A stretch of DNA of 64,000 nucleotides from Nitrococcus mobilis Nb-231 (GCF_000153205.1 NZ_CH672427.1:1642226-1706225), one strand, 5' to 3'. Positions 27,046 to 38,245 are shown, numbered from the stretch's first letter. Notes: a model not told the origin generated them from the letters alone. Made by a program: numbers and translations.

Positions 27046-27234
27046 AACCGCGGCCCGTCCAGGCTTGAGTTCATATAGGGCTGACAAGCGCTCGAAGCGC
27101 CGTAGCGGCTTATTCCCGCTACCGTGGCCAGCAGGAGGTACCCCTTTATCGCAGACTCCGTCAATTACCCGACTCCACCGCCAAGGTAGAGACGAGCGGC
27201 CCACGTATTGAGCGAGGTGACTGCTGCATTAGGC

Positions 27235-30200
27235 TCAGTCCTGCTCCAGCTCAATATCAATGCCGAGCGAACGGATCTCCTTGACCAGCACATTGAAAGA
27301 CTCCGGCATACCGGCTTCCATCCGGTGGTCGCCGTCCACGATATTTTTGTACATCTTGGTGCGGCCCGAGACGTCGTCCGATTTCACGGTCAACATCTCC
27401 TGCAACGTGTAGGCTGCACCGTAAGCCTCGAGCGCCCATACTTCCATTTCACCGAAGCGCTGACCGCCGAACTGCGCCTTGCCTCCCAGCGGCTGCTGCG
27501 TCACGAGACTGTAAGGACCGGTCGAGCGGGCATGAACTTTATCGTCCACCAAGTGGTTGAGCTTCAACATGTACATGTAGCCGATGGTCACAGGGCGATC
27601 GAAGGCTTCCCCGGTACGCCCGTCGTACAAGATGGCCTTGCCTGATTCCGGCAGACCGGCGAGTCGCAACATGGCTTTGATCTCGTTTTCATGAGCACCA
27701 TCGAAGACCGGCGTGGCCATGGGCACGCCGCTGCGCAGATTGTCCGCTAGTTCGATGAACTGCTGGCTGGAGAACGAGTCCAAATCCTCTTCGCGACCGC
27801 TGGAATTGTAGATTTGCTGAAGGAACCCCTGTAGCTCGCTTATCTCGGTATGGGTATCCAGCAAATCGGCGATCTTGCGACCCAACGCCTTAGAGGCCCA
27901 GCCCAGATGGGTCTCGAGTACCTGCCCGACGTTCATACGCGAAGGCACACCCAGGGGATTAAGCACAATATCCACCGGTGTGCCATCCTTGAGATACGGC
28001 ATGTCTTCCACCGGAACGATGGTAGAGATTACGCCTTTATTGCCATGGCGGCCTGCCATCTTGTCACCGGGCTGCACTCGACGCTTGACGGCCAGATAAA
28101 CCTTGACCATTTTGAGCACGCCTGGAGCCAGATCGTCACCCGCCGTGATCTTGGCCTTCTTCTCTTCGTACCGGCTATCGAAGATCTCGCGCTGTGCCTT
28201 GAGCTGCGACTGCACGGCCTCGAGTTGCTGATTGACCTCCTCGTCGCGCATACGGATTTCGAACCAGCGCTCGCGCTCGACGCCCGCGAGGTAAGCGCGA
28301 CTCACCTCGGCGCCGCTGCGCAGACCACCTGGGCCGCCCGCTACGGCCTTACCCTCCAGCAAGCGCTCGAGGCGGGTGAATGCATCATCCTCGAATATCC
28401 GGTATTGATCGTTGAGATCCTTGCGGACATCGGCCAATTGGCCGGCTTCGATGGATAAAGCCCGCTGATCCTTCTTCACTCCGTCGCGCGTAAAGACCTG
28501 AACGTCAATCACGGTGCCATCCATTCCAGTCGGCACACGTAGCGACGTATCTTTCACATCAGAGGCTTTCTCACCGAAAATAGCGCGTAGCAGCTTCTCC
28601 TCCGGGGTCAACTGAGTCTCCCCCTTCGGCGTAACTTTGCCCACTAGGATATCGCCGGCCTTGACCTCGGCACCGATGTAGACGATCCCCGACTCGTCTA
28701 ATTTGGACAATGCGCTCTCGCCGACGTTCGGGATATCCGCTGTGACCTCCTCCGATCCCAGCTTGGTATCACGGGCCACGCAGGTGAGTTCCTCGATATG
28801 GATCGTGGTATAGCGATCTTCTTGCACCACCCGTTCCGAGATCAGGATGGAGTCTTCGAAGTTGTAGCCGTTCCAAGGCATGAAAGCGACCAGCATATTC
28901 TGGCCTAGAGCCAGCTCGCCCATATCCGTCGACGGGCCATCGGCCAGCACATCGCCCCGCACCACCTGCTCGCCGGGTCGCACTAGAGGGCGCTGATTGA
29001 TGCAGGTATTTTGGTTGGAACGCGTATACTTGGTCAGATTGTAGATATCCACGCCTGGCTCGCCCGGCACCGCCTCCTCATCGTTAACCCGGACCACGAT
29101 ACGCGCCGCATCCACCTGTTCCACAGCGCCGCCACGCTCGGCAATCACGGTTACACCCGAGTCGATTGCCACCGCCCGTTCCATCCCGGTGCCGACCAAC
29201 GGTTTCTCCGAGCGCAGCGTCGGCACTGCCTGACGCTGCATGTTGGAACCCATGAGCGCACGGTTGGCATCGTCGTGCTCGAGAAAGGGGATCAGCGACG
29301 CCGCCACGGAGACGATCTGTTTGGGAGCGACGTCCATGTATTGAACACGCTCCGGAGTCGCCATGCCAAACTCGTTCTGAAAACGGCAGGAGATTAGATC
29401 ATCCAGCAACCGACCGTCTTCGCTCACCCGCGCGTTCGCCTGGGCGATTACGAAGCGGCCTTCCTCAATAGCCGAAAGGTATTCCACTTCGCTAGTCACC
29501 CGGCCATCCACAACCTTGCGATACGGCGTTTCCAGGAAGCCATAGCGGTTGGTACGGGCGTACACCGCCAACGAATTAATCAAACCAATATTCGGCCCTT
29601 CCGGGGTCTCGATCGGGCAGACGCGCCCATAATGAGTTGGGTGAACATCGCGCACCTCGAATCCTGCCCGCTCGCGGGTCAGTCCACCGGGGCCGAGTGC
29701 GGATACCCGGCGCTTGTGCGTGACCTCGGAGAGCGGATTGTTCTGATCCATGAATTGCGAGAGCTGACTGGAGCCGAAGAATTCCTTGATCGCCGCCGCC
29801 ACAGGCTTGGCATTAATCAGCTCCTGGGGGATCAGGCCCTCGCTCTCCGCCAAACTCAACCGTTCACGCACCGCACGTTCGACACGCACAAGGCCCACGC
29901 GAAAGACATTCTCGGCCATCTCCCCTACGCAGCGCACCCGCCGGTTGCCGAGGTGATCGATATCATCCACTTGGCCTTTGCCGTTGCGGATATTGATCAG
30001 CTCATGCAAAACATCCAGGATGTCCTCATTGCTGAGCGTACCCGAACCGGTAACCTCTTGGCGCCCAACCCGCAAGTTGAACTTCATGCGCCCGACCGGT
30101 GAGAGATCGTAGCGGTCTTCACTGAAAAACAGATGTTGAAAAAGGTTCTCCGCCGCTTCGCGGGTGGGCGGTTCCCCGGGGCGCATCATGCGGTAGATTT

Positions 30201-31299
30201 CGACCAAAGCCTCCAATTGGGTGGTCGTTGGATCACCGCGCAACGTAGTGGAGATGTATGCGCCGCGATCGAGATCGTTGACATAGAGCGTCTCGATGTT
30301 CTTGATGCCCGCATCACGTATCGCCTGCACCAGCTCGCCAGTCAGCTCGGTATTGGCGGTAGCCAATATCTCGCCGCTGCTCTTGTCCACGACATCGTGC
30401 GCCAGGATTTTGCCGGTGAGGTAGTCATCCGACACATCGAGCTCAGTCAGCCCGCCTCGTTCTAATTGCCGAATATGGCGTGCCGTGATTCGCTGACCGC
30501 TCTCAACCAAGAGCACATCATCGATATGGATATCGAAGGAGGCCGTCTCCCCGCGCAGCCGCTCGGGTATGAGTTCAAGAACAGCCTTGTCTTTTCTTAT
30601 GTGGAATGTATTTTTCTCGAAGAACCGATCCAGAATCTGCTCGTTGTCATAACCGAGTGCGCGAAGCAATATCGTTGCCGGCAACTTGCGTCGGCGATCG
30701 ATACGCACGAATATCGCATCCTTGGGATCGAATTCGAAATCCAGCCAGGAGCCTCGATAGGGAATGACTCGGGCGGAGAACAGCAACTTTTTCGAAGAAT
30801 GGGTCTTGCCTTTGTCGTGATCGAAGAATACGCCCGGCGAGCGATGCAACTGCGAGACAATGACCCGCTCAGTACCATTGATGACGAACGTGCCGTTGCG
30901 CGTCATAAGCGGCAGCTCGCCCATATAGACTTCCTGTTCCTTGATGTCCTTGACGGTACTCGCGTCCTTATCGTAGATCACCAAACGCACCCGTACGCGC
31001 AGCGGAGCAGCATAAGTCTGCCCACGCAGCTGGCACTCCTTGACATCAAACGGCGGCTCACCAATACGGTAACTCACATATTCCAGCACCGCACTGCCCG
31101 AGTAGCTGGAAATTGGAAAGACCGATTTAAAAGCCATATGCAGACCGATTTCCGCGCGGTCTTCGACGCGCTTGTCGAACTGCAGGAACTCACGATATGA
31201 CTCGATCTGGGTAGCGAGAAGGTACGGAACATCTAGGATTTTCGACTGCTTGCCAAAATCCTTGCGGATACGCTTCTTTTCGGTGAACGAGTAATCCAT
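27235..31299 (-). CDS. rpoB: RNA polymerase beta subunit
   Basis: 1354 residues, full length, from [20 protein letters not shown]. The rifampicin pocket reads [20 protein letters not shown] and then [13 protein letters not shown], the susceptible form at the usual resistance sites. The catalytic-core stretch [10 protein letters not shown] and the C-terminal [18 protein letters not shown] are intact. GAGGAACC precedes the ATG. Confidence 0.98.
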   Translation of the reverse strand: MDYSFTEKKRIRKDFGKQSKILDVPYLLATQIESYREFLQFDKRVEDRAEIGLHMAFKSVFPISSYSGSAVLEYVSYRIGEPPFDVKECQLRGQTYAAPLRVRVRLVIYDKDASTVKDIKEQEVYMGELPLMTRNGTFVINGTERVIVSQLHRSPGVFFDHDKGKTHSSKKLLFSARVIPYRGSWLDFEFDPKDAIFVRIDRRRKLPATILLRALGYDNEQILDRFFEKNTFHIRKDKAVLELIPERLRGETASFDIHIDDVLLVESGQRITARHIRQLERGGLTELDVSDDYLTGKILAHDVVDKSSGEILATANTELTGELVQAIRDAGIKNIETLYVNDLDRGAYISTTLRGDPTTTQLEALVEIYRMMRPGEPPTREAAENLFQHLFFSEDRYDLSPVGRMKFNLRVGRQEVTGSGTLSNEDILDVLHELINIRNGKGQVDDIDHLGNRRVRCVGEMAENVFRVGLVRVERAVRERLSLAESEGLIPQELINAKPVAAAIKEFFGSSQLSQFMDQNNPLSEVTHKRRVSALGPGGLTRERAGFEVRDVHPTHYGRVCPIETPEGPNIGLINSLAVYARTNRYGFLETPYRKVVDGRVTSEVEYLSAIEEGRFVIAQANARVSEDGRLLDDLISCRFQNEFGMATPERVQYMDVAPKQIVSVAASLIPFLEHDDANRALMGSNMQRQAVPTLRSEKPLVGTGMERAVAIDSGVTVIAERGGAVEQVDAARIVVRVNDEEAVPGEPGVDIYNLTKYTRSNQNTCINQRPLVRPGEQVVRGDVLADGPSTDMGELALGQNMLVAFMPWNGYNFEDSILISERVVQEDRYTTIHIEELTCVARDTKLGSEEVTADIPNVGESALSKLDESGIVYIGAEVKAGDILVGKVTPKGETQLTPEEKLLRAIFGEKASDVKDTSLRVPTGMDGTVIDVQVFTRDGVKKDQRALSIEAGQLADVRKDLNDQYRIFEDDAFTRLERLLEGKAVAGGPGGLRSGAEVSRAYLAGVERERWFEIRMRDEEVNQQLEAVQSQLKAQREIFDSRYEEKKAKITAGDDLAPGVLKMVKVYLAVKRRVQPGDKMAGRHGNKGVISTIVPVEDMPYLKDGTPVDIVLNPLGVPSRMNVGQVLETHLGWASKALGRKIADLLDTHTEISELQGFLQQIYNSSGREEDLDSFSSQQFIELADNLRSGVPMATPVFDGAHENEIKAMLRLAGLPESGKAILYDGRTGEAFDRPVTIGYMYMLKLNHLVDDKVHARSTGPYSLVTQQPLGGKAQFGGQRFGEMEVWALEAYGAAYTLQEMLTVKSDDVSGRTKMYKNIVDGDHRMEAGMPESFNVLVKEIRSLGIDIELEQD

Positions 31300-31433
31300 C
31301 GAGGTTCCTCATCAGTCTGATTCCGTTGGGCGTTAAGCAAAGTACTAGTACGGTATTGAACAGCGGGATCCTCCCGAATCCGAAGGCAGCAAGCCATAAA
31401 TTAATCCGGCGATTTGCATTTGCCACAAACGGG

Positions 31434-31457
31434 AAAAGGCCGGCAGCTACGACGGCC
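31434..31457 (-). terminator. Possible attenuator between rplL and rpoB
   Basis: On the minus strand a GGCCG/CGGCC stem with a 10-base loop is followed directly by TTTTCCC. It lies in the 204-base rplL-rpoB gap, 47 bases after the rplL stop. In E. coli a partial terminator in this position lowers rpoBC transcription relative to the ribosomal genes. The stem is short, so it would be leaky. Confidence 0.45.
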
Positions 31458-31503
31458 ACCAGCCAACTCCGCGGCGCTCGCGCGCTCTAATCGCTGCAGG
31501 CCC

Positions 31504-31884
31504 TTACTTGAGCTCGACGCTCGCACCCGCCTCTTCCAGTTTCCCTTTGATCTCGTTGGCTTCCTCTTTAGGAATACCCTCTTTGATTGGAACCGGAGCG
31601 CTCTCCACAAGTTCCTTCGCCTCTTTCAGTCCAAGACCGGTAACCGCACGGGCCGCTTTGATCACAGCGACCTTATTGGCGCCAAAGCTGCTCAAAATGA
31701 CATCGAACTCGGTCTGCTCCTCGGCAGCCTCGGCAGCTCCCGCACCGGCTGCTGGCGCAGCGGCTACAGCAGCGGCTGCTGTTACACCAAATTTTTCCTC
31801 CATGGCATCGATGAGCTCGACGACTTCCATGACGGTCATATTGCCGATAGTCTCTAAAATGTCCTCTTTGGAAACGGCCATCAT
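31504..31884 (-). CDS. rplL: Large ribosomal subunit protein L7/L12
   Basis: 126 residues; two ATG codons lie side by side at 31884 and 31881, after AGGAG. The N-terminal dimerisation domain ([20 protein letters not shown]) is joined by an alanine-rich hinge (about 37-55) to the C-terminal factor-binding domain with [20 protein letters not shown]. It is the only ribosomal protein present in multiple copies per ribosome. It follows rplJ after 63 bases. Confidence 0.98.
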   Translation of the reverse strand: MMAVSKEDILETIGNMTVMEVVELIDAMEEKFGVTAAAAVAAAPAAGAGAAEAAEEQTEFDVILSSFGANKVAVIKAARAVTGLGLKEAKELVESAPVPIKEGIPKEEANEIKGKLEEAGASVELK

Positions 31885-31947
31885 TCATTCTCCTCGGTTG
31901 ACGCGATATTTTTAACTTAATAGCAGCACACAATGGACTTGATCTGA

Positions 31948-32475
31948 CTAGCCGCTCTGTTTAGCATCCCGCACGGCAGCCAACGTCCGGGCCAACTTGC
32001 TAGGCACTTCGTTGAGCGTCGTCACCAATTTCTGAATCGGCGCCTGCATAGTTGCCATAAGACGGCTGAGCGCCTCATCATAGGTCGGCAGGCTAGCGAG
32101 ACGGTCTGCTTCGGTGGCTGGATAGAGCTTCCCACCGATAGCCACCATCTTGACCACGAGTTTGGCGTAGTCCTTGGAAAAATCCTGCACCACCCGCGCC
32201 GCCGATGCCGGATCCTCGCGCGAGAATGCCAGCAGCAAGGGCCCTTCAAAGCCCTCCGCCATGCACTCGAAATGTGTACCTGCTACAGCCCGCTTGGCCA
32301 GCGTGTTTTTGATAATCTTCAAGTAGACGCCGGCCTCACGCGCCTTGACGCGGAGCTGATCCATCTCCGCCGCAGTGAGCCCCCGATACTCCGCGGCGAG
32401 CGCGGAGTGTGCCTCCGAGGCAACACCCGTCAAATCCCGCACCATCCGCTGCTTTTGATCTAAACTCAATCCCAT
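31948..32475 (-). CDS. rplJ: Large ribosomal subunit protein L10
   Basis: 175 residues from the ATG at 32475 (MGLSLDQKQRMVRDLTGVAS), with GGGAG ahead. It forms the base of the L7/L12 stalk; the C-terminal helix that binds L12 dimers is present. The frame is open upstream through the leader, but that part is not conserved. In E. coli L10 with L7/L12 represses its own mRNA at the leader, and a matching leader element is seen here. Confidence 0.97.
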   Translation of the reverse strand: MGLSLDQKQRMVRDLTGVASEAHSALAAEYRGLTAAEMDQLRVKAREAGVYLKIIKNTLAKRAVAGTHFECMAEGFEGPLLLAFSREDPASAARVVQDFSKDYAKLVVKMVAIGGKLYPATEADRLASLPTYDEALSRLMATMQAPIQKLVTTLNEVPSKLARTLAAVRDAKQSG

Positions 32476-32588
32476 CCGAAATTCTCCCGAAACGCGGTTG
32501 GTTTGCGCGCCTATGCCGTACCGGCCCACCTCGATCGGGCACACCGCGAACGACCCACGCTTTTCCCAACTTACTCTCCGAATCTTCA

Positions 32589-32650
32589 GCGGTGGCCTAA
32601 CGCAGGAAAATGAATGATCCTGTCCCAGCTGCACCGTCTGCGCAGGTGGC
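32589..32650 (-). promoter_or_regulatory. L10-type leader (ribosomal protein autoregulatory element)
   Basis: The minus strand between rplA and rplJ carries GCGCAGACGGTG, then a GGACAGGATC...TCCTG hairpin and a closing CACCGC, about 115-175 bases before rplJ. This resembles the gammaproteobacterial L10 leader, in which GCAGACGGTG pairs with a distal CACCG. It sits in a 434-base gap; the rest (32651-32909) has no recognised gene and may hold processing sites or a promoter. Confidence 0.55.
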
Positions 32651-32909
32651 CTCTGGATAAACCAATGGCCTTTAAGCGTTTGCACGCGCCTAGCGGTCTA
32701 TGACAAGTGTCCCGTCGAACCGACAGCCTCCATTGAGCTACTTAATAACTAGATGGCTACAAAAAAAGCGCTAAACTTCATGGCAGCCAGTGAAATGACA
32801 GAGCAGAGCCATAGCGTACATAAACAAGGGGCACGTCCCAGGCATCCCCATTCCAGCGGCGCTCAGCCTTAAGGTGAGTCGTCCATTCGCCCCCGCCCAA
32901 GGCCTACTT

Positions 32910-33605
32910 TCACGCGTGCAATGATGAGAGATCCACCTGTAGACCCGGCCCCATCGTGGTGGAAACCGTAACTTTCTTCAGATAAACGCCCTTTGCCGCG
33001 GCCGGCTTGATCTTGGCCAAATCACCGATCAAAGCTTCTAAATTCTGTTGTAACTGTGCCACCTCGAAGGTGACCTTGCCCAAGGTGCAGTGAATCAGCC
33101 CGCCTCGATCCGTCCGATAGCGCACTTGGCCGGCCTTTGCGTTGCGCACGGCTGCCGCCACATCCGCAGTAACAGTGCCCACCCGGGGGTTGGGCATCAA
33201 GCCGCGGGGACCTAGAATCCGCCCCAAGCGCCCAACAACGCCCATAGCATCCGGCGCGGCGATCACCACCCCGAAATCAAGCTCTCCTCCCTGAATGCGC
33301 TCGGCCAAATCGTCCATACCAACTACATCGGCACCCGCCTCCTTGGCGGATTCAGCGTTTGTTCCCTGAGCGAACACAGCCACCCGCACCGTTTTGCCCG
33401 TACCATGGGGCAACACAGTGGAACCACGCACAACCTGATCGGACTTACGGGGATCGACGCCCAAGTTGACAGAAACATCAACCGACTCAGTGAATCCAAC
33501 CGTCGAGAGATCCTTAAGCAGCGAGAGGGCCTCCGCTGCCGAAAACACCGCAGCGCGATCCACCTTCGCCCGAATCGCCTGCTGACGCTTGCTCAGCTTA
33601 GCCAT
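32910..33605 (-). CDS. rplA: Large ribosomal subunit protein L1
   Basis: 231 residues from the ATG at 33605 ([20 protein letters not shown]). L1 forms the mobile stalk at the E site and, in E. coli, represses rplKA. It contains [29 protein letters not shown] and the [15 protein letters not shown] signature (residues about 132-146). Its start codon lies within the end of rplK, an 8-base overlap. Confidence 0.98.
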   Translation of the reverse strand: MAKLSKRQQAIRAKVDRAAVFSAAEALSLLKDLSTVGFTESVDVSVNLGVDPRKSDQVVRGSTVLPHGTGKTVRVAVFAQGTNAESAKEAGADVVGMDDLAERIQGGELDFGVVIAAPDAMGVVGRLGRILGPRGLMPNPRVGTVTADVAAAVRNAKAGQVRYRTDRGGLIHCTLGKVTFEVAQLQQNLEALIGDLAKIKPAAAKGVYLKKVTVSTTMGPGLQVDLSSLHA

Positions 33606-34038
33606 TCTCAGAACCCTCAACCGTGATACCCATACTCCGCGCGCTGCCGGCAATGCATCGCAGCGCAGCCTCCATATCCGAGGCCGTCAAATCCGGCCAT
33701 TTTGTTTTGGCAATCTCTGCAACCTGCTCGCGACTTACAGTCCCGACCTTATTGGTGTTCGGCGCTCCGCTACCGGACTTTATGCCGGCCGCTTTTTTAA
33801 GCAACACCGAAGCCGGAGGCGTCTTGGTGATAAAAGTAAAGCTGCGATCACTGTATACGGTGATCACCACCGGGATAGGCAACCCGGGCTCCATATCCTG
33901 GGTTTGAGCGTTAAATTGCTTACAAAACTCCATGATATTCACGCCCCGCTGCCCTAGCGCCGGGCCCACGGGGGGGCTTGGGTTGGCCTGACCAGCGGCC
34001 ACCTGCAGCTTGATGTACGCATCGACCTTTCTCGCCAT
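33598..34038 (-). CDS. rplK: Large ribosomal subunit protein L11
   Basis: 146 residues. L11 forms the GTPase-associated centre with 23S rRNA and is needed for RelA activation. It has [28 protein letters not shown], the proline-rich N-terminal domain where thiostrepton resistance maps, and the rRNA-binding C-terminal domain ending [14 protein letters not shown]. It overlaps rplA by 8 bases. Confidence 0.98.
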   Translation of the reverse strand: MARKVDAYIKLQVAAGQANPSPPVGPALGQRGVNIMEFCKQFNAQTQDMEPGLPIPVVITVYSDRSFTFITKTPPASVLLKKAAGIKSGSGAPNTNKVGTVSREQVAEIAKTKWPDLTASDMEAALRCIAGSARSMGITVEGSENG

Positions 34039-34124
34039 CTCGGCCTCCTGGTTTAGGCACTAGCCCGTTGTGCCGACAGCACCCTTATCGCAACCGGATC
34101 GGCCGCTGCGGATGCAGCAGCTTG

Positions 34125-34658
34125 TCACCCCTTCTCGACCTGACTGAACTCCAACTCAACCGGCGTGGACCGACCGAAGATCAATACCGCCACCCGAAGG
34201 CGGTTCTTCTCGTAATTGACCTCCTCAACCACACCATTGAAATCCGTGAACGGACCGGATACGACCCGAACGACCTCGCCTACTTCGAACAATATCTTGG
34301 GTCGGGGGCGCTCCGCGCCTTCTCTAACACGATTGAGTATCTGTTCCGCCTCGGCATCCGAAATCGGTGCCGGACGATCGCTGGTTCCACCAATAAACGC
34401 CATGACCCGTGGAACATCCCGCACCAGGTGCCAAGTCTCCTCGGTCATCTCCATCTGAACGAGCACATAGCCTGGGAAGAACTTGCGCTCACTGCGGCGC
34501 TTCTGACCCTCGCGCATTTCGACCACTTCCTCGGTCGGCACGAGAATCTCGCCGAACTTGCTTTCCACTCCTTCGCGCTTGATGCGCTCCTCCAGCGAAC
34601 GCTTCACCTGGTTCTCGAAACCGGAGTAGGCATGAACCACGTACCAGCGCTTCGCCAT
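34125..34658 (-). CDS. nusG: Transcription elongation/antitermination factor NusG
   Basis: 177 residues from the ATG at 34658 ([20 protein letters not shown]). The NGN domain binds the polymerase clamp; the C-terminal KOW domain ([24 protein letters not shown]) contacts Rho or S10. The start is 5 bases after the secE stop, so the two are coupled. 86 bases separate it from rplK. Confidence 0.98.
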   Translation of the reverse strand: MAKRWYVVHAYSGFENQVKRSLEERIKREGVESKFGEILVPTEEVVEMREGQKRRSERKFFPGYVLVQMEMTEETWHLVRDVPRVMAFIGGTSDRPAPISDAEAEQILNRVREGAERPRPKILFEVGEVVRVVSGPFTDFNGVVEEVNYEKNRLRVAVLIFGRSTPVELEFSQVEKG

Positions 34659-34663
34659 ATCCG

Positions 34664-35041
34664 TCAACCTCCAGGATGAAGCAAAAGTTGAATCGCCCAG
34701 AGGAAGAACGTGTCCAATAGCCACAAGAACACACCCACCAGCACGACCACGACCAGCACGACCAGCGTGCTCTGCAAAGACTCCTGCTTAGTGGGCCAAA
34801 CCACCTTGCGCAACTCTTGCCGTGAGTCTCGCGCAAAAGCCCACACTTCGCGCCCAGCGTGGGTAGTCATGCAAATACCCACCGCAACCAAGCTCACCGC
34901 AAGCAGCCCAAGCACACGGTAGAGCAACAACTCATCGGAGTAATAATAGAAGCCACCGACTCCGCCTAAAAAGACGAGGGCGGCGACGACCAATTTGATG
35001 GTATCGATAACGGATGATTCGCTTTCGGCTCTAGCATTCAT
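34664..35041 (-). CDS. secE: SecE, protein translocase subunit
   Basis: 125 residues from the ATG at 35041. It has three predicted membrane segments, as in enterobacteria: [38 protein letters not shown] and [20 protein letters not shown]. The conserved amphipathic helix with [14 protein letters not shown], which clamps SecY, precedes the last segment. It is 39 bases downstream of tRNA-Trp and probably shares its transcript. Confidence 0.96.
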   Translation of the reverse strand: MNARAESESSVIDTIKLVVAALVFLGGVGGFYYYSDELLLYRVLGLLAVSLVAVGICMTTHAGREVWAFARDSRQELRKVVWPTKQESLQSTLVVLVVVVLVGVFLWLLDTFFLWAIQLLLHPGG

Positions 35042-35080
35042 GGGACGGCATTGCAACCAGGTGCGCCGGTAATCAGGATA

Positions 35081-35156
35081 TGGCAGGCCAGGAGGGACTC
35101 GAACCCCCAACCTGCGGTTTTGGAGACCGCTGCTCTACCAATTGAGCTACTGGCCT
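35081..35156 (-). tRNA. tRNA-Trp (CCA)
   Basis: 76 bases including an encoded CCA end. Acceptor strands AGGCCAG and CTGGCCT pair fully; the D-arm TAGCTCAATTGGTAGAGCA, the anticodon loop CTCCAAA (anticodon CCA) and the T-arm GGGGGTTCGAGTCCCTC are all intact. It stands immediately before secE, a common gammaproteobacterial arrangement. Confidence 0.97.
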
Positions 35157-35248
35157 ATACTGCCTTGCAGGGCAGATAGAGATGATGGCGCAGATAATTT
35201 CATCGGGTACCCCAAAGACACGACCTTAACGCCGTGACCAAACGCGCA

Positions 35249-35277
35249 ATTATAAATTGATATCACAAATAAGTGAA
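35249..35277 (-). promoter_or_regulatory. Promoter of the tRNA-Trp-secE-nusG-rplK operon
   Basis: Minus strand: -35 TTCACT (35272-35277), a 17-base spacer and a perfect -10 TATAAT (35249-35254), followed by a GC-rich discriminator TGCGCG. That discriminator is typical of stringently controlled sigma-70 promoters for stable RNAs. It lies between the tuf copy 2 stop and tRNA-Trp, with about 90 bases of leader before the tRNA. Confidence 0.75.
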
Positions 35278-35323
35278 GCCCATAAGGCTACTTATTGGCG
35301 CCACCGATCACGCCCCGTTATTC

Positions 35324-36514
35324 TCACTCCAAGATTTTGGAGACGACACCGGCGCCGACGGTGCGTCCGCCTTCGCGGATGGCAAAGCGTACGCCCTCCT
35401 CCATCGCGATCGGCGCGATCAGCGTCACCGACATCTTCACGTTATCCCCGGGCATCACCATCTCGGTACCCTCAGGCAGGTCGACTGAACCGGTCACATC
35501 CGTCGTGCGAAAGTAAAACTGCGGCCGATAACCCTGGAAAAACGGCGTATGCCGGCCACCCTCCTCCTTGGAGAGCACATAAACCTCACACTCAAAACGC
35601 GTGTGCGGCGTAATGCTGCGCGGCTTGCACAGCACCTGCCCGCGCTCGACATCATCGCGCTTGGTGCCCCGCAATAACACTCCGACGTTATCGCCCGCCT
35701 GCCCCTGATCAAGCATCTTGCGAAACATCTCCACACCGGTGCAGATCGTTTTGGTCGTATCCCGAATCCCAACGATCTCCACTTCCTCGCCAACCTTGAC
35801 CACACCGCGCTCCACTCGGCCCGTAACCACCGTGCCACGCCCCGAGATCGAGAACACATCCTCAATGGGCATCAAAAACGGGCGGTCAATCGCACGCTCA
35901 GGCTCCGGTATATAACTGTCCATCGCCTCCACTAAACGCAGGACCGCCGGCGCCCCAATCTCCGAATCGTCCCCCTCCAGCGCCTTCAACGCCGAACCGG
36001 TCACAATCGGTATGTCATCGCCCGGAAAATCATACTGGCTCAGAAGCTCCCGGACCTCCATCTCCACCAGCTCCAAAAGCTCCGGATCGTCCAGCATGTC
36101 CGCCTTGTTCAAAAACACGACGATATACGGCACACCCACCTGACGCGCCAACAAAATATGCTCTCGCGTCTGCGGCATCGGTCCATCCGCGGCGCTCACC
36201 ACCAATATCGCACCGTCCATCTGCGCCGCACCCGTGATCATGTTCTTCACATAATCCGCATGCCCAGGGCAGTCTACGTGCGCGTAATGACGCTGCTCCG
36301 TCTCATACTCCACATGCGCCGTGGCAATCGTAATCCCACGCGCCCGCTCCTCCGGCGCATTGTCAATCGAGTCAAACGCACGCGCCTCACCACCGTACCG
36401 CGACGACAATACCTTCGTCATCGCCGCCGTCAACGTCGTCTTACCATGGTCTACGTGACCAATCGTCCCAACATTTACGTGCGGCTTGGTACGCTCAAAC
36501 TTCGCCTTGGACAC
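35324..36514 (-). CDS. tuf: Elongation factor Tu, copy 2
   Basis: 396 residues, predicted to be the same protein as copy 1, in the tRNA-linked position (tufB-like). It starts with GTG at 36514, preceded by GGGAGATAAG. The match with copy 1 spans the whole coding region including the stop and ends within about 11 bases upstream of the start. It is probably co-transcribed with the upstream tRNA-Tyr, -Gly and -Thr genes, as in E. coli thrU-tyrU-glyT-thrT-tufB. Confidence 0.98.
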   Translation of the reverse strand: MSKAKFERTKPHVNVGTIGHVDHGKTTLTAAMTKVLSSRYGGEARAFDSIDNAPEERARGITIATAHVEYETEQRHYAHVDCPGHADYVKNMITGAAQMDGAILVVSAADGPMPQTREHILLARQVGVPYIVVFLNKADMLDDPELLELVEMEVRELLSQYDFPGDDIPIVTGSALKALEGDDSEIGAPAVLRLVEAMDSYIPEPERAIDRPFLMPIEDVFSISGRGTVVTGRVERGVVKVGEEVEIVGIRDTTKTICTGVEMFRKMLDQGQAGDNVGVLLRGTKRDDVERGQVLCKPRSITPHTRFECEVYVLSKEEGGRHTPFFQGYRPQFYFRTTDVTGSVDLPEGTEMVMPGDNVKMSVTLIAPIAMEEGVRFAIREGGRTVGAGVVSKILE

Positions 36515-36594
36515 GGCCTTATCTCCCGTTAATCCGCGCTGCACCTGCCATTGGTGACCAGGGGCGCTTAATTAAAGCATCACCGCCTTATAGA

Positions 36595-36670
<76 letters not shown>

Positions 36671-36709
36671 CTTATGTCTGTCGCACCTTTGGCTCGGGCA
36701 CTCGCAACA

Positions 36710-36783
<74 letters not shown>

Positions 36784-36845
36784 GGAAAAACCCACCGCGC
36801 ACAGCCCACAAACTGCGTCGACAAACGTCATCCACTCGCCCGTGC

Positions 36846-36968
36846 AATCTGGTGGAGAGAGTAGGATTACTCTGGGCATCCTGCCCTCCGCCCTACGGGC
36901 CGCCACGCTGCGCGCAGCGTTCCAAATCGCTCCCGGCGATTTGGTCGAACCTACGGTTCTCATCCTAC
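36846..36968 (-). repeat. tRNA T-arm-derived element with internal hairpins
   Basis: Between tRNA-Tyr and tRNA-Gly is a sequence whose two ends match the 3' end of the neighbouring tRNA-Tyr. Plus-strand 36846-36867 differs at only two of its bases from 37031-37053 (T-stem 3' half, acceptor strand and CCA), and 36945-36955 (TCGAACCTACG) equals 37053-37063 (T-loop and T-stem 5' half). About 77 bases split the T-loop and form three hairpins: GCCC/GGGC, the palindrome ACGCTGCGCGCAGCGT, and AAATCGC/GCGATTT. It looks like a tRNA 3'-end duplicate carrying an insertion. A repeat of this kind often lies between tRNA genes; its role is unknown. Confidence 0.65.
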
Positions 36969-37034
36969 CCTATTAACCGCAATCCAACTTTAAAAGGTCT
37001 CTCCAGAATTCAATGCACGACCCCTGCTCAAATC

Positions 37035-37119
37035 TGGTGGAGGGGGTAGGATTCGAACCTACGAAGGCTGAGCCAGCAGATTTACAGTCTGCCCCCGTTG
37101 ACCGCTTGGGTACCCCTCC
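37035..37119 (-). tRNA. tRNA-Tyr (GUA)
   Basis: 85 bases with encoded CCA and a long variable arm (class II). Acceptor GGAGGGG pairs with CCCCTCC; the anticodon loop CTGTAAA gives GUA. T-arm CGTAGGTTCGAATCCTACC. First tRNA of the Tyr-Gly-Thr-tuf unit. Confidence 0.96.
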
Positions 37120-37203
37120 AGATGGCGAATTCAGCGCCATACGCGGACCGCGCCTCGCCGTCAAGCGACCAGTACGCACCCACCTACGCCGAAGTGGGCG
37201 CAA

Positions 37204-37232
37204 ATTATAATACCTGTAGCCGCAAGCGCAAA
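37204..37232 (-). promoter_or_regulatory. Promoter of the tRNA-Tyr-Gly-Thr-tuf unit
   Basis: Minus strand: a perfect -10 TATAAT (37204-37209), followed by TTGCGCCC, a GC-rich discriminator of the stringent type. A -35 at 37226-37232 reads TTTGCG or TTGCGC, with 16 or 17 bases of spacing. Transcription would begin about 80 bases before tRNA-Tyr. Confidence 0.7.
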
Positions 37233-37326
37233 GCCCCAGCTGCGAAATAACCGGGCAATTGGAACCTGCGGCCTATTGAATAATTCTCATTTCTATCCTA
37301 GCGAACGGTCAAGGCCTTACGCTACT

Positions 37327-38109
37327 CTAATCCAGGCGATCGAGAAGCTTGCGGATATAAATCGAAGGCACCGCATAAGAAATCCCGCTCGGCTGCTCGA
37401 TTGCCGCGGCCAATGCCGCCTCCTTGGTCGCTTTGACAAAGACTTTATTGATGACTCCGATCACCGTCCCGCTCTGCGGGTCATACAGCGGACTGCCACT
37501 ATTGCCAGGGTAGGCGGTCGCATCCAGCTGATAGACGCGAAACGGTGACCGCAAGCTTTTGATCATTCGAGCGTCGAGCTGGCGCGAATGATCCACCGGT
37601 ATGGCGATCGGAGTGATGGCGGAGATGATTCCACGGTGGGTAACAGGATAGAGCCCAAGGATGGCTCCGATAGGGAAGCCGGTAAATGCATAAAGCCCCC
37701 CCTCACGCACGTGCTCACTCGTAGCAATCTTCAACGACGGAAAGGGGGCACCTTTGATCTCGAGCACAGCCAGATCATGCACACGATCGAGCCCTATACG
37801 CTGCGCCTTGCGGGCCTCCAAACGATCGCCGCGGCGTTGGAACACGGCGAGGTATTCGCGGCGCGCCGAGTTCACGCTTTTGGGAAGCACATGGGCGTTG
37901 GTAATAATGCGCCGCCCATTGTCCACCGCAAATCCGGTCCCTCGAAATTGGGCGGGCGGCCGGCGGGTGGATTCATAGGTCCCCACCCCGACAACGGCGG
38001 TCTTGACGCGCTCGATTGTATCGGCAAGCTCGGCATGAGTATTTACCCCCCCGCCCAGCAAGACAACCACAGCAAACGCGGCCGCGGCAAAGCGTACAGT
38101 GACCGTCAT
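37327..38109 (-). CDS. Secreted trypsin-like serine protease (S1 family, no PDZ domain)
   Basis: 260 residues from the ATG at 38109. MTVTVRFAAAAFAVVVLLGG then GVNTHAEL is a Sec signal peptide with cleavage likely after Ala25, so the enzyme acts in the periplasm or outside. The triad is visible: His in RIITNAHVLP, Asp in RVHDLAVLEI, Ser in AYPGNSGSPLYD. Unlike HtrA/DegP it ends just after the protease domain, with no PDZ domain. Its promoter region is shared with the divergent VanZ gene. Proteases of this kind are often found near exopolysaccharide loci; its substrate is unknown. Confidence 0.85.
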   Translation of the reverse strand: MTVTVRFAAAAFAVVVLLGGGVNTHAELADTIERVKTAVVGVGTYESTRRPPAQFRGTGFAVDNGRRIITNAHVLPKSVNSARREYLAVFQRRGDRLEARKAQRIGLDRVHDLAVLEIKGAPFPSLKIATSEHVREGGLYAFTGFPIGAILGLYPVTHRGIISAITPIAIPVDHSRQLDARMIKSLRSPFRVYQLDATAYPGNSGSPLYDPQSGTVIGVINKVFVKATKEAALAAAIEQPSGISYAVPSIYIRKLLDRLD

Positions 38110-38245
38110 AGGATTACACCTTGAATAGCGAACAAGCTGGGGGCGGTGCGCTTTACCCATCAAACCCAGCTGGCGCAACGAAGCCATTTTGTATATAGAA
38201 TCACCAGCCCTCGACCACAACGCCGCTGGCACAGAGGAGCACCAT

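Noticed and set aside
30466..31200. 244-codon plus-strand open frame opposite rpoB
   Set aside because: Fully antisense to rpoB, with no recognisable protein features; treated as a shadow.
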